Shown in pieces: positions 7,961-16,764 of a DNA stretch of 64,000 bases. Each line of letters begins with the position of its first letter. Position 1 is the first letter of the stretch. Both the position numbers and the translations under genes were made by a program. The stretch comes from Nitrososphaerota archaeon (lineage in GTDB: Archaea; Thermoproteota; Nitrososphaeria; Nitrososphaerales; Gagatemarchaeaceae), in assembly GCA_029785085.1 (NCBI GenBank), contig JAFMAI010000002.1, forward strand, positions 1 through 64,000. Direction: 5' to 3'. Under the pieces are notes generated by a model. The model made no database searches. It had not been told where the DNA came from and saw only the letters and a list, made by a program, of their open reading frames with translations.

Positions 7961-8963
7961 AGACAAGGCGCTGCTCCTCCATATTTCAGGGCCCGAGATG
8001 TCCGAGGTCATCCTTAACGACGCCGTAGCAGCCGGGGTGAGAGGGCTGGTCGTAGACCGGCCACTTTCGACATCAGTCCCACTGAACGGGCTCGATGTCT
8101 TCGAGGTCTCCGAAGGCGAAGGGGAGAACAAGGCTAGGTGGATTAAGGTAGCCGGGGCAGGCGACGTCGAAAGGGCGTTGACCGCAAGCACGTTGAGCCT
8201 GGCCTTCGTTGTCGTCGAGTGCTCCGACTGGCGCATCATCCCACTGGAGAACCTCATCGCGGAGTTCAGGCGCCGTGGACGCAAACTCTACGCCTACGCC
8301 GAATCGAAGGAACAGATTGAGACGGCTTTCTCCGTCCTTGAGCTAGGGGTCGACGGCGTCGTAATCCCATACTCTTCTATCGTCGAGGCCAAGAGGCTCT
8401 CCGTCAGAAGGGCAGAGCTCCCCCTCGAACCTGCCGAGGTGACAAGAGTAATGGATGCAGGGGTCGGAGACCGCGCATGCGTCGACACAACGTCGCTGCT
8501 GGAGGTAGGGGAAGGAATGCTCGTCGGGAGCAGGGGTGGGTTCTTCTTCCTCGTGCACGGAGAGACGATACCGTCGGAGTACATCGCCACCCGGCCCTTC
8601 AGGGTGAACGCAGGCGCGGTGCACAGCTATACTCTAGCCTCGGACGGGAAGACGAGGTACCTGTCGGAGCTCAAGCCCCCAGACACGGTCACCATCGTGA
8701 GCAGCGGTGGAGGCAGCCGGGAGGCGTCGGTGGGAAGGGTCAAGATAGAGCGGCGGCCACTGGTGCTTGTGGATGCTAGGTCGAAGGCCGGTTCTGGGAC
8801 GGTGATACTCCAGAAAGCCGAGACTATCCGTCTGGTGCGCCCCGGCGGGGGTGCGGTCTCAGTGACAGAACTAAAGACGGGAGACGCGGTCTTGGTTCAC
8901 GTCGAGACAGCCAAAGCTAGGCACTTCGGGTTAGAGGTGGATGAGCATATCAACGAAAAGTAG
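7950..8963 (+). CDS. 3-dehydroquinate synthase II (archaeal type)
   Basis: Oxidatively deaminates and cyclises the ADH synthase product to 3-dehydroquinate (MJ1249 family, aroB'). The protein of about 337 residues has the conserved GVDGVVIPYSS and MLVGSRGGFFFLVHGET blocks and the RPFRVNAGAVHSY segment. The frame is open upstream to 7875, but homology and coupling favour ATG 7950, which overlaps the end of the preceding gene by 11 bp. It is unrelated to bacterial AroB. Confidence 0.93.
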   Translation: MLTEDKALLLHISGPEMSEVILNDAVAAGVRGLVVDRPLSTSVPLNGLDVFEVSEGEGENKARWIKVAGAGDVERALTASTLSLAFVVVECSDWRIIPLENLIAEFRRRGRKLYAYAESKEQIETAFSVLELGVDGVVIPYSSIVEAKRLSVRRAELPLEPAEVTRVMDAGVGDRACVDTTSLLEVGEGMLVGSRGGFFFLVHGETIPSEYIATRPFRVNAGAVHSYTLASDGKTRYLSELKPPDTVTIVSSGGGSREASVGRVKIERRPLVLVDARSKAGSGTVILQKAETIRLVRPGGGAVSVTELKTGDAVLVHVETAKARHFGLEVDEHINEK

Positions 8964-9666
8964 CGCGGTAGAGCTCGTCGCTCCCCCTATGGAGGGCCAG
9001 AAGACATTGGTGTGCACGTCCGTGTCGGCAAGAACACCAGCCGAACTGAGGGCCAAGGCGCAGAGGGCGTTCAACTCGGGGACAGATCTAGTCGAGTTCA
9101 GGCTGGACTCACTCAGGCCGTTCAGGTCTAAGGCGCAGGAAATCACAGAATTCTTGAGCAGGGCGATACTTACCGTAAGATCTCAGGGCGAGGGGGGAGA
9201 CTTCGAGGGGAGGGAGCCAGACCGCCTGAACGCCATCAGGGCCTCCTGCGAACTGGGACCCGCCTATGTAGACGTCGAGCTCCGGACCCTCAGGGCTAAT
9301 CACGACTTGGTCTCCGAACTGGCCGGCCAGAAACTCATCGTCTCTTGGCACGACAGTCTCCAGACTCCTCCCAAGGCCCGCCTAGCTTCTATCCTAGCGG
9401 CCGCAAAGGCCTTCGGGGGCCTCGCGAAGCTGGTCCCCACCGCCAGAGAGGCATCAGACAACCTCGCTGTCCTGTCCCTGTATGGCTGTCGGGCCCCGGC
9501 GCCGATAGCATTCTGCATGGGTGAAGCGGGCGTGCTTTCAAGGGTCATGGCGATCGAACTGCGGACCCCCATCGTCTACGCTTCTCTCCCCGGGGAGCAG
9601 ACCGCCCCCGGACAGCTCACCTTGTCCAAACTCCTGGCGCTGCGGAGGAAGCTGGGATGTGACTGA
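8941..9666 (+). CDS. aroD: 3-dehydroquinate dehydratase, type I
   Basis: Dehydrates 3-dehydroquinate to 3-dehydroshikimate through a Schiff base. The EFRLDSLRPF opening strand, the SWHDS segment and the catalytic lysine in GGLAKLVPTA are typical of the class I barrel; 241 residues is normal. ATG 8941 overlaps the preceding gene by 23 bp, and the end overlaps aroE by 8 bp. All genes from lysC onward are packed this way and should form one transcript. Confidence 0.94.
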   Translation: MSISTKSSAVELVAPPMEGQKTLVCTSVSARTPAELRAKAQRAFNSGTDLVEFRLDSLRPFRSKAQEITEFLSRAILTVRSQGEGGDFEGREPDRLNAIRASCELGPAYVDVELRTLRANHDLVSELAGQKLIVSWHDSLQTPPKARLASILAAAKAFGGLAKLVPTAREASDNLAVLSLYGCRAPAPIAFCMGEAGVLSRVMAIELRTPIVYASLPGEQTAPGQLTLSKLLALRRKLGCD

Positions 9667-10495
9667 CCGGTACCTACTGCTGGGCGAGGACGTCAACGCC
9701 TCGCCTTCTCCCACAATGATGAACGCGGCCTTTGTTGCCATTGGCGTGGACGCGACATACGACGCCATCAGCGTTCCGCCCTCAGGCCTGGACGACGCCT
9801 TCGGCAGGGTCAAGGATGACGGAGTCCAGGGCCTGAACGTCACCATGCCCCACAAGGCAGCAGTGATGCATCTGCTCGATTCGCTAGACGAAGTCTCGGC
9901 TAGCGTGGGCGCGGTGAATACGGTGAACGCCGAGCGAGGGGAGTATCGTGGGTACAACACTGATGTCGACGGAATCATCGAGCCGCTCGTGGCCCGCAAT
10001 CTCCCGCCATTCCGCCACGCAGTCGCCCTAGGGACAGGTGGGGCGGCCAGGGCTTTCTGTGCTGCTGTGCACCAGACTGGGTCCCGCTCGCTGACGTTCT
10101 TGTCGAGAGACCCCAAGAAACGACAAATCTTCTTGGAGAGCCTGACGGCGGCTTTTCCTAGCATGAACCTGCGCGTCCTTTCGTACCACGACGCCAAGTC
10201 CCAGCGCCCCGACCTGCTCTTCAACGCGTCGCCAGCCGGCTCAGGAGGGAGGCCCCTCCCGGGCGAAGTCTCGCTTCTGATGGATTCGAGACCTGTCGTG
10301 TTCGACGCGGTCTACTCCCCGGTGGAGACCGAGCTGATGCGACTAGCTTCGGCCAGGGGCTGCACAGCAATTCACGGGTACGAGATGCTCCTTGCCCAGG
10401 CCATCAAGGCGCTGAAGATATGGACGGGGAGACAATGTCCAGCAGAACCTGTTAGGGAAGCGCTTCTTGCCTCCTTGGGGGTGGCGGCGATCTGA
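9659..10495 (+). CDS. aroE: Shikimate dehydrogenase
   Basis: NADPH-dependent reduction of 3-dehydroshikimate to shikimate. The shikimate-binding ASPSPTMMNAAF segment and the catalytic lysine in NVTMPHKAAV are present, followed by NTVNAE and the nucleotide-binding ALGTGGAARAF loop. Although the frame is open to 9521, the preceding residues are non-homologous shadow of aroD; GTG 9659 overlapping the aroD stop gives a normal 278-residue protein. Its TGA (10493-10495) overlaps a CTG that appears to start aroK. Confidence 0.94.
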   Translation: MTDRYLLLGEDVNASPSPTMMNAAFVAIGVDATYDAISVPPSGLDDAFGRVKDDGVQGLNVTMPHKAAVMHLLDSLDEVSASVGAVNTVNAERGEYRGYNTDVDGIIEPLVARNLPPFRHAVALGTGGAARAFCAAVHQTGSRSLTFLSRDPKKRQIFLESLTAAFPSMNLRVLSYHDAKSQRPDLLFNASPAGSGGRPLPGEVSLLMDSRPVVFDAVYSPVETELMRLASARGCTAIHGYEMLLAQAIKALKIWTGRQCPAEPVREALLASLGVAAI

Positions 10496-11364
10496 TCGGA
10501 AGAGCCACCGCCATGGGTGCGGTCAGCATCGTCAACGCGATAGCGAGCGGCCGCGGAGCCTCATTCGCAGTGGACCTCCCCACGACAGCCACGGTCGCGG
10601 TCCGCGAAGGGCGCGGCAGGTGGACGGGTTTGACGAACGGCAGGCCTGCTACCTCCACTCTGCTTCAGCAGACTGTGAGGAAGGCAATCGGGACTCTGGG
10701 AAAGGACCCCAACAGATACTCCGGCCGGATAGAGACTGAGACATCAGCCCCAGTGGGCGTAGGCCTCAAGACCTCCTCCTCTTCATCCGTCGCGGCCGCC
10801 CTAGCAACCTTCTCCGCGTTCGGAAGGCATAACTATGAACCTGAACAAATCCTCGAATGCAGCGTTTCGGCTTCCCTCGCCAGCGGGACAAGCGTCACCG
10901 GGGCGATGGACGACGCAGCGGCATGCCTCCTCGGCGGCGGGGTTCTCACTGACAACCGTTCGAACAGCGTCGTAGCCAGGGTAAGACTGGGAAGACCACT
11001 TGTTGTCATCATCAGAATCCCAGACGACGGGAGCAGGAGGGCCTCCGTCCCCACGTCCGAGGTAAGACGCTTCGCAAAACTAGCGGACTCCATCTTCGAC
11101 CAGGCCAGACGGGGGAGAATTTGGAAGGCCATGATTTTGAACGGGTCACTTTACAGCGCAATCTACGGCTATCCGAACTCTGATGCCCTCGAAGCACTTG
11201 AGAACGGAGCACTAGGCGCCGGCCTCTCGGGGACCGGCCCCGCCGTGGCTTGCGTGTTCGACGACGTCGCCGCGGCAGAGAACCTCGAAAGCAACTGGAA
11301 GGAGATCGGGGGCATGACGGTCAGGACGAAGACCTCCGATGGAGGGGCCACGATTGGTCGCTAG
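10492..11364 (+). CDS. Shikimate kinase, archaeal GHMP type
   Basis: Phosphorylates shikimate; this GHMP-superfamily enzyme is unrelated to bacterial AroK. The ATP-binding PVGVGLKTSSSSSVAAALA motif is at about residue 87-105. The archaeal family begins with a conserved strand resembling MxGxAxAxxxxTIxNAI. Here that strand reads IGRATAMGAVSIVNAI and starts before the first conventional codon (ATG 10513). The only plausible initiator is CTG 10492, which forms CTGA with the aroE stop. Starting at ATG 10513 would delete half of the first beta strand. Confidence 0.92.
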   Translation: MIGRATAMGAVSIVNAIASGRGASFAVDLPTTATVAVREGRGRWTGLTNGRPATSTLLQQTVRKAIGTLGKDPNRYSGRIETETSAPVGVGLKTSSSSSVAAALATFSAFGRHNYEPEQILECSVSASLASGTSVTGAMDDAAACLLGGGVLTDNRSNSVVARVRLGRPLVVIIRIPDDGSRRASVPTSEVRRFAKLADSIFDQARRGRIWKAMILNGSLYSAIYGYPNSDALEALENGALGAGLSGTGPAVACVFDDVAAAENLESNWKEIGGMTVRTKTSDGGATIGR

Positions 11365-12643
11365 GGCGACTCTGGTGTCACGCGGGCCGCTCGACGGGAG
11401 CGTCAGGGTCCCTCCCAGCAAGAGCTATACTCACAGGTCAGTGCTCATGGCCAGCCTTTCGCCTGGGGTGAGCAGGGTCAAGAACCCCCTCCGCTCCAGG
11501 GACACTATCGCCACCGTCGAGGCGTGCAGGGCTATGGGCGCTGATGTAGCAGACTCGGGGTCCGATCTCGCCATAACCGGAGCAGAACCCAGGGCGGCGG
11601 TGAAGGATGTGAATGTCGAGAACTCAGGGACAACACTCAGGTTCATGACCTCAGCCTTCGCCCTCCCACTTCGAGGGAGGACAGTGCTCACGGGGGATGC
11701 GAGCGTTCGCATGAGGCCGATGCAAGGCCTCCTAGACGCGCTAGCTCAGCTCGGGGCAGAGGCGCACTCTGTCGCTGGGAACGGCTGCGCCCCCGTCGTC
11801 GTCGGAGAGGGAGGCATGCGAGGAGGGCAGGCCACCCTCCGTGGGGACGTTTCGTCGCAGTTCGTCTCCTCGATTCTCATATCCGCGCCGCTAGCGAGAG
11901 AGGACTCCTATCTGACGGTCGTCGACGCAGTCTCAAGGCCCTACATCGATGCGACCCTAAATCTCTCTGAGCTGCACGGCATACGCATCGAACGAAACGG
12001 CTATGAGCGCTTTGTAATCCAGGCGGCCCAACAGTACCGCCTCGCCGACTTCGCCGTCCCCGCTGACTTCAGTTCCGCAGCCTTCGTCATGGCTGCGACC
12101 GCTCTGGCAGGGGGCAGAGTCGAACTCTTGGGCCTCGGGGGTGGGCTCCCCCAGGCAGACTCTGCGATTCTGAAGATACTCGGGGACCTGGGTGCAAGGA
12201 TTGAACTCAGGTCTGACTCGGTGATGGTGTGCGCACAAGGCGATGGGCTCAAGGGAGGGTCTTTCTACCTTGGCGACTGTCCCGATCTACTGCCCGTGCT
12301 TGCCGCCTTGGCCCTGAAGTGCGAAGAGCCGCTGCGGATGTACGGTGTCGCCCACGCTCGGCTGAAAGAGACTGACAGGCTCAGTGTCCTAGCGCGGGAG
12401 CTCTCCAAGATAGGGGCGAGGGTCGAAGAACACTCCGATGGGTTGACGGTAACGAGGCCTCGCGAGTTCACCCATTCTAATCTGGACGCCCACGGCGACC
12501 ACAGGATGTTCATGGCTTTCGCTCTGGCCTCGCTCCTCGTACCGGGGGGAGTCCCAGTGATAGGTGTGGAGAGCCTCGATGTGTCATATCCGGGTTTCCT
12601 CTCCGACATGGAGCAGATCGGAGTCGGGGTCGCTGTGGGTTGA
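11339..12643 (+). CDS. aroA: 3-phosphoshikimate 1-carboxyvinyltransferase (EPSP synthase)
   Basis: Adds enolpyruvate from PEP to shikimate 3-phosphate. The substrate-binding VPPSKSYTHRSVLMASL, the NSGTTLRFMTSA block and the late LKETDRLSVLARELSKIGARVEE segment are canonical, over a normal 434 residues. ATG 11339 overlaps aroK by 26 bp; TTG 11354 is an alternative. The end overlaps aroC as TTGA. Confidence 0.95.
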   Translation: MEGPRLVARATLVSRGPLDGSVRVPPSKSYTHRSVLMASLSPGVSRVKNPLRSRDTIATVEACRAMGADVADSGSDLAITGAEPRAAVKDVNVENSGTTLRFMTSAFALPLRGRTVLTGDASVRMRPMQGLLDALAQLGAEAHSVAGNGCAPVVVGEGGMRGGQATLRGDVSSQFVSSILISAPLAREDSYLTVVDAVSRPYIDATLNLSELHGIRIERNGYERFVIQAAQQYRLADFAVPADFSSAAFVMAATALAGGRVELLGLGGGLPQADSAILKILGDLGARIELRSDSVMVCAQGDGLKGGSFYLGDCPDLLPVLAALALKCEEPLRMYGVAHARLKETDRLSVLARELSKIGARVEEHSDGLTVTRPREFTHSNLDAHGDHRMFMAFALASLLVPGGVPVIGVESLDVSYPGFLSDMEQIGVGVAVG

Positions 12644-13743
12644 GCGGGAACATCATAGGCGAAAGGTTCCTGCTGGTCACCTTCGGCGAAAGCCATGGGA
12701 AGGTAGTCGGCGCGGTCTTGGACGGATGCCCTGCGGGCCTGGCTCTGAGGGAAGAAGACATCCAGGCGGAACTCGACCTGAGAAGGCCGGGCCAGTCGAT
12801 AGTCACTTCCCAGAGGAAGGAGGAGGACAGAGTGGAGATAATGTCCGGGGTCTTCAACGGCCGCACCACCGGCGCTCCGATAATGATGCTCATCAGGAAC
12901 GGGGACAAGGACTCAAGGCCCTACGACGCGATGGTGAACTCCCCCCGCCCAGGCCATGCAGACCTAGTCGCGAGGCTGAAGTACGGAGGATTCAACGACT
13001 ATCGGGGGGGAGGCAGGTTCTCCGGAAGGATCACGGCGTCCTTCGTGATGGGCGGAGCCGTGGCGAAGAAGCTCCTGCACGAGGTGCTGGGGGTGGAGGT
13101 CATCGCCTATTCGCTGGAGATCGGCGGGGTTCGCGCCGAGAGGTTTGACGTGGACACAGCCAGGAAGAACCGATATGAGAACGATGCCCGAGCTCCCACG
13201 ACCGAAGCCGCGGTCCTGATGAAGAAGAAGATAATCGAGGCCCGCGGGAGAGGGAACAGCCTCGGCGGCATCGTCGAATGCGTGGCGCTTAACGTTCCGC
13301 CCGGCTTAGGCGAACCTGTCTTCGCATCCTTGGACTCTGACCTCGCACGGATGGCCCTCTCAATCCCCGCCGTCAAGGGCGTGGAGTTTGGCTCCGGGTT
13401 CGCTTCGGTCAGACTCAGGGGGACTGAGAACAACGACGAGTATTACTTCCAAGGCGACAGGGTCGTGACGAAAACGAACAACTCCGGGGGAATCCTCGGG
13501 GGGCTTTCGAATGGGATGCCCGTCGTGTACAGGGTCGCCTTCAAACCGGCATCGTCCGTTGCATCCAAGCAGACGACGGTCGACCTAGCCTCCAGGAAGG
13601 AGGTGGAGCTCATAGTGCCGGGGCGCCACGATCCGACGGTGGTCCCCAGGGCTGTCCCGGTGGTTGAAAATGCGACTGCACTCGTGCTCGCAGACCATGC
13701 AATCAGAGCGGGGAAGATTCCCCCGGTGCTCAGGGGACCATGA
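12640..13743 (+). CDS. aroC: Chorismate synthase
   Basis: Makes chorismate from EPSP using reduced FMN. Signature 1 is GESHGKVVGAVLDGCPAG, RPGHAD and the GGRFSGRITA block follow, and the protein is 367 residues. It starts at TTG 12640 inside the aroA stop (TTGA). The product is shared by the downstream chorismate mutase fusion and by TrpE/TrpG encoded on the opposite strand. Confidence 0.95.
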   Translation: MSGNIIGERFLLVTFGESHGKVVGAVLDGCPAGLALREEDIQAELDLRRPGQSIVTSQRKEEDRVEIMSGVFNGRTTGAPIMMLIRNGDKDSRPYDAMVNSPRPGHADLVARLKYGGFNDYRGGGRFSGRITASFVMGGAVAKKLLHEVLGVEVIAYSLEIGGVRAERFDVDTARKNRYENDARAPTTEAAVLMKKKIIEARGRGNSLGGIVECVALNVPPGLGEPVFASLDSDLARMALSIPAVKGVEFGSGFASVRLRGTENNDEYYFQGDRVVTKTNNSGGILGGLSNGMPVVYRVAFKPASSVASKQTTVDLASRKEVELIVPGRHDPTVVPRAVPVVENATALVLADHAIRAGKIPPVLRGP

Positions 13744-15140
13744 CAGAGACGAAGCCGGAGCCTGGAATAGACGACCTCCGCGCCAAGATATCCGAGACCA
13801 CCAGAGAGGTCATCAGGCTTGTCGGCCGCAGGAACAGCCTGGCCCGCGAAGTAGGGAGGCTGAAGGCCATGGGGTCCATCCCCATCGAGGACGACGCCGT
13901 CGAGGACTCCCTGCTCAGGGATGTGACAGAGGAGTGCGACCGCGCCGGAGTGGAAAGGAGCGCAGGCCTGAAGATGCTCGCCCTTCTCCTCGCCGAGTCC
14001 AAGAAGGCCCAGGGGGTACAGGCACGGCAATCTGGGCCGAGCCCCATGTCGGTCTTCGCCAAAGCCATCGAGCTGCAGAGAGGAGGGGCGAGACTGATAC
14101 GCCTCGACGTGGGCGAGCCTGACTTCAAGCCGCCCCCGGCTGTCATCGAAGCGTGTTCAGAGGCCCTGTTCGGCTTCAAGACGCACTACACCGAAGCGAA
14201 GGGTATCCCGGAGCTCCTATCCGCACTCAGGGGTTACCTGCGAAGGAAGAGCGGCTTCACAGCAGATGAGGACGAGGTCGCGGTGACCCCTAGCGGAAGG
14301 TTCGCCGTATACGCAAGCCTCTCCGCGTTAGTTTCTGAAGGGGACAGCGCCATCGTCCCAGAGCCCAACTGGCCCGCCTACCGCGAAGCCCTTCAGCACC
14401 TGGGAGTGAAGCCCATCATAGTCCGAAGCAGGCTTGAGAACGGCTGGTCGCTCTCACCCAGCGAAGTGGAGGGGGCAATCCGCCCCAACACCAAGGCGAT
14501 AATCCTGAGCTACCCCAACAACCCGACTGGCAAGGTGTTATCCCCAGAGGCCTTCAGGGAGGTGGTCCAGATCGCTGACGATCGCGGCCTCACGGTGGTA
14601 AGCGACGAGATATACAACGAGTACTCGTCAAAGCCCTGTCCAAGCGTCCTCCGTACGGTCCCTAGGAAATTCGTGATGACCTCGTCCTTCTCGAAGACCT
14701 GGGCGATGACCGGGTTCAGGATAGGCTACGTCGTCTCCAGCAAAGACATCGTCGCCAGGGTAACAAGCATGATCTCGTTGATGTTTTCTTCGGTCCCCGA
14801 GTTCATTCAATACGGGGCCATCAGGGCTCTCGACTCGGACGCCGAAGTCAAGACGAACGTGACGGAGATGAAGGAAAGGATTGAAGCCGTCTCAAAGGAG
14901 CTGGACAGGATTGAATCATTGGAGTACTTCAAGCCCGACGGCGCCATGTACTTCTTCCCGCGGCTAAGGAAACGGGGACTGACGGGAAGGAAGTTCGTCG
15001 AACGCCTCCTCCAGAAGGGGGTCACCGTAACCCCTGGCGCCGCCTTCGGGGCCTATGAAGACTTCTTCCGAATCTCCTTAGGCCAACCCAAGGAGACTAT
15101 CATCGAAGGAGTGAGGAGGATGGGTGACCTACTCGCTTGA
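13740..15140 (+). CDS. Chorismate mutase-aromatic aminotransferase fusion
   Basis: A two-domain protein of 466 residues. Residues about 9-95 form an AroQ-type helical chorismate mutase (DLRAKISETTREVIRLVGRR, LAREVGRLKA). From about 105 on there is a fold-type I PLP aminotransferase with LDVGEPDFKPP, YPNNPTGKV, DEIYNEYS and the PLP lysine in SSFSKTWAMTGFRIGY. It would turn chorismate into prephenate and transaminate prephenate, phenylpyruvate or hydroxyphenylpyruvate. Which keto acid is used cannot be decided here. It starts as ATGA on the aroC stop and is followed by tyrA as TTGA. I see no frameshift; the fusion looks genuine. Confidence 0.9.
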   Translation: MTETKPEPGIDDLRAKISETTREVIRLVGRRNSLAREVGRLKAMGSIPIEDDAVEDSLLRDVTEECDRAGVERSAGLKMLALLLAESKKAQGVQARQSGPSPMSVFAKAIELQRGGARLIRLDVGEPDFKPPPAVIEACSEALFGFKTHYTEAKGIPELLSALRGYLRRKSGFTADEDEVAVTPSGRFAVYASLSALVSEGDSAIVPEPNWPAYREALQHLGVKPIIVRSRLENGWSLSPSEVEGAIRPNTKAIILSYPNNPTGKVLSPEAFREVVQIADDRGLTVVSDEIYNEYSSKPCPSVLRTVPRKFVMTSSFSKTWAMTGFRIGYVVSSKDIVARVTSMISLMFSSVPEFIQYGAIRALDSDAEVKTNVTEMKERIEAVSKELDRIESLEYFKPDGAMYFFPRLRKRGLTGRKFVERLLQKGVTVTPGAAFGAYEDFFRISLGQPKETIIEGVRRMGDLLA

Positions 15141-15964
15141 GGGTCGCCGTCCTAGGCTCCGCCGGAGCCATGGGCTCATATTTCGTAGAATACTTCCGAC
15201 GCCTAGGTCACACGGTCGCGGGATCTGATGTACAACGAACAGGCTCCCTGCTTCAGGCCGGTACTGTCTCTTCCAACCTAGGTGCCGTCAGACAGGCCGA
15301 CCTCGTCCTCCTCGCCGTCCCTCTCTGGGACACCCTCAAAGTAGCCAGGGAGATTAAACCTGCCCTGAAGCGCGGCTGCACGCTCGTCGAAATCACGTCA
15401 ATCAAAGGGACGACGCTGGCCCAGCTCGAGAAGATCGCGTCTTCCTGCGATGCCTCCCTGCTCTCTCTCCACCCAATGTTCGGACCATCATCGAGGTCGA
15501 AGGCACCTAGGATACTGGTGGTGGGAAAGGGCAGAGACCTGGAGACCGCAAGGGGGATTTTCAAGGGGGCGGAACTTACCTTGGTCGGGGCAGAAGATCA
15601 CGACCGGCTTGTGGCATACGCACTCTCGCTAGTGCACCTTACCAACCTGGCCTTCGCCATGGCGGTGGCGAATGGTCCAGGTCTGAAAAAGCTCCAGAAG
15701 TCCGCCCCGCCTTTCGCCTCAGCCCAGCTGGACCTCGTTAAGGCAGTCCTCCTGCAGGGCCCTGAACTCTACTTCTACATCGATACCATGAACAGGTCAG
15801 TCACGGACGCCCTCTCCTCGACCATCAACGAGCTCTCTACACTGAGGGCCATCATCGCGAAGAAAGACTCGAAGGCCTTCGTCAGCGAATTCTCAAGGCT
15901 CCTGCGCCAGTTCAGGAAGTCGGAGTTGGAGGCTTCCCTCGCCAAGGTCTATGCGAAATCCTAG
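15137..15964 (+). CDS. tyrA: Prephenate dehydrogenase
   Basis: Oxidative decarboxylation of prephenate (or arogenate) toward tyrosine. The N-terminal Rossmann fold reads AVLGSAGAMGSYFVEYFRRLGH, SLHPMFGPS is the conserved substrate-binding block, and an all-helical dimerisation domain follows. It is 275 residues with no ACT domain, as in many archaea. It starts TTG 15137 on the stop of the fusion gene. Its TAG meets the TAG of convergent trpA in a shared CTAG (15961-15964). Confidence 0.92.
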   Translation: MRVAVLGSAGAMGSYFVEYFRRLGHTVAGSDVQRTGSLLQAGTVSSNLGAVRQADLVLLAVPLWDTLKVAREIKPALKRGCTLVEITSIKGTTLAQLEKIASSCDASLLSLHPMFGPSSRSKAPRILVVGKGRDLETARGIFKGAELTLVGAEDHDRLVAYALSLVHLTNLAFAMAVANGPGLKKLQKSAPPFASAQLDLVKAVLLQGPELYFYIDTMNRSVTDALSSTINELSTLRAIIAKKDSKAFVSEFSRLLRQFRKSELEASLAKVYAKS

Positions 15965-16764
15965 GCGGACCTTGCAGCGAGTTTCATGGATCTGACGTAG
16001 GCTTCAATCCTGCCAAGAGCCTCATCCTCGCCGCTGTCGACTGAGGCCACCATGTCAACTATCGCGCTTCCTACTATGGCCGCGTCAGCACCGGCTCCTA
16101 TCACAGCTCTGACGTGCTCAGGCTTGGAGATGCCAAAACCGACCCCCAAGGGGACCTTCCCTCGCGTAAACCCGTTCGCGAACTTGACAAGCCTGATCGC
16201 GTTGTCCTTCAGTTGCTCTCTCGCCCCTGTGACTCCGAGCACCGAAACCAGATATAGGAATCCGGACGTGTTCGCGACTATCTCCTTCATGCGCTCCTCA
16301 CCGGTGGTGGGGGCAGCGAGCAGGACAGAGTCAATCCCTCTAGCGCGCGCCACATCGCCGAACTTTTTGGCCTCGTCTAGGGGGAGGTCGGGCACAATCA
16401 CCCCGTCGACCCCACTTCTTCTGGCAGCATCGAGGAAGGCGGCTGGGCCCTTAGCGAGTATCGGGTTGAAGTATGTCATCACCACCACTGGGACGTCGCG
16501 AGTCTTCTTCACATATGACGCAATACGAAGCACATCCGCTGGCTTCGTACCAGATTTGAGCGCTCGAACCCCTGCAGCCTGAATCGACCTGCCATCGGCT
16601 ATGGGATCAGAGAACGGGATGCCTAGCTCGATGATGTCCGCCCCGCCCCTCAGGACCGCTTCCGCGACCCCCACCGAAGCCTCCAGGTCTGGATCTCCGC
16701 CCATTACATAGGCCACAAGGGCTCCACCATCGATCGAGTCGAACATCTCTCGTATTCTGCTCAT
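15961..16764 (-). CDS. trpA: Tryptophan synthase alpha subunit
   Basis: Cleaves indole-3-glycerol phosphate to indole and passes it to TrpB. The family signature [21 protein letters not shown] includes the catalytic glutamate, and the [10 protein letters not shown] phosphate loop is present. ATG 16764 overlaps the trpB stop as ATGA; a longer open frame to 16839 is shadow. It is the last gene of the trpEGDCFBA operon. Confidence 0.95.
   Translation of the reverse strand: MSRIREMFDSIDGGALVAYVMGGDPDLEASVGVAEAVLRGGADIIELGIPFSDPIADGRSIQAAGVRALKSGTKPADVLRIASYVKKTRDVPVVVMTYFNPILAKGPAAFLDAARRSGVDGVIVPDLPLDEAKKFGDVARARGIDSVLLAAPTTGEERMKEIVANTSGFLYLVSVLGVTGAREQLKDNAIRLVKFANGFTRGKVPLGVGFGISKPEHVRAVIGAGADAAIVGSAIVDMVASVDSGEDEALGRIEAYVRSMKLAARSA

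Noticed and set aside
7445-8284. 279-codon minus-strand open frame
   Set aside because: Shadow of the ADH synthase and dehydroquinate synthase genes, with no recognisable motif.
9521-9658. N-terminal extension of aroE
   Set aside because: Overlaps aroD by about 140 bp with Ser/Pro-rich non-homologous residues; GTG 9659 gives a normal protein.
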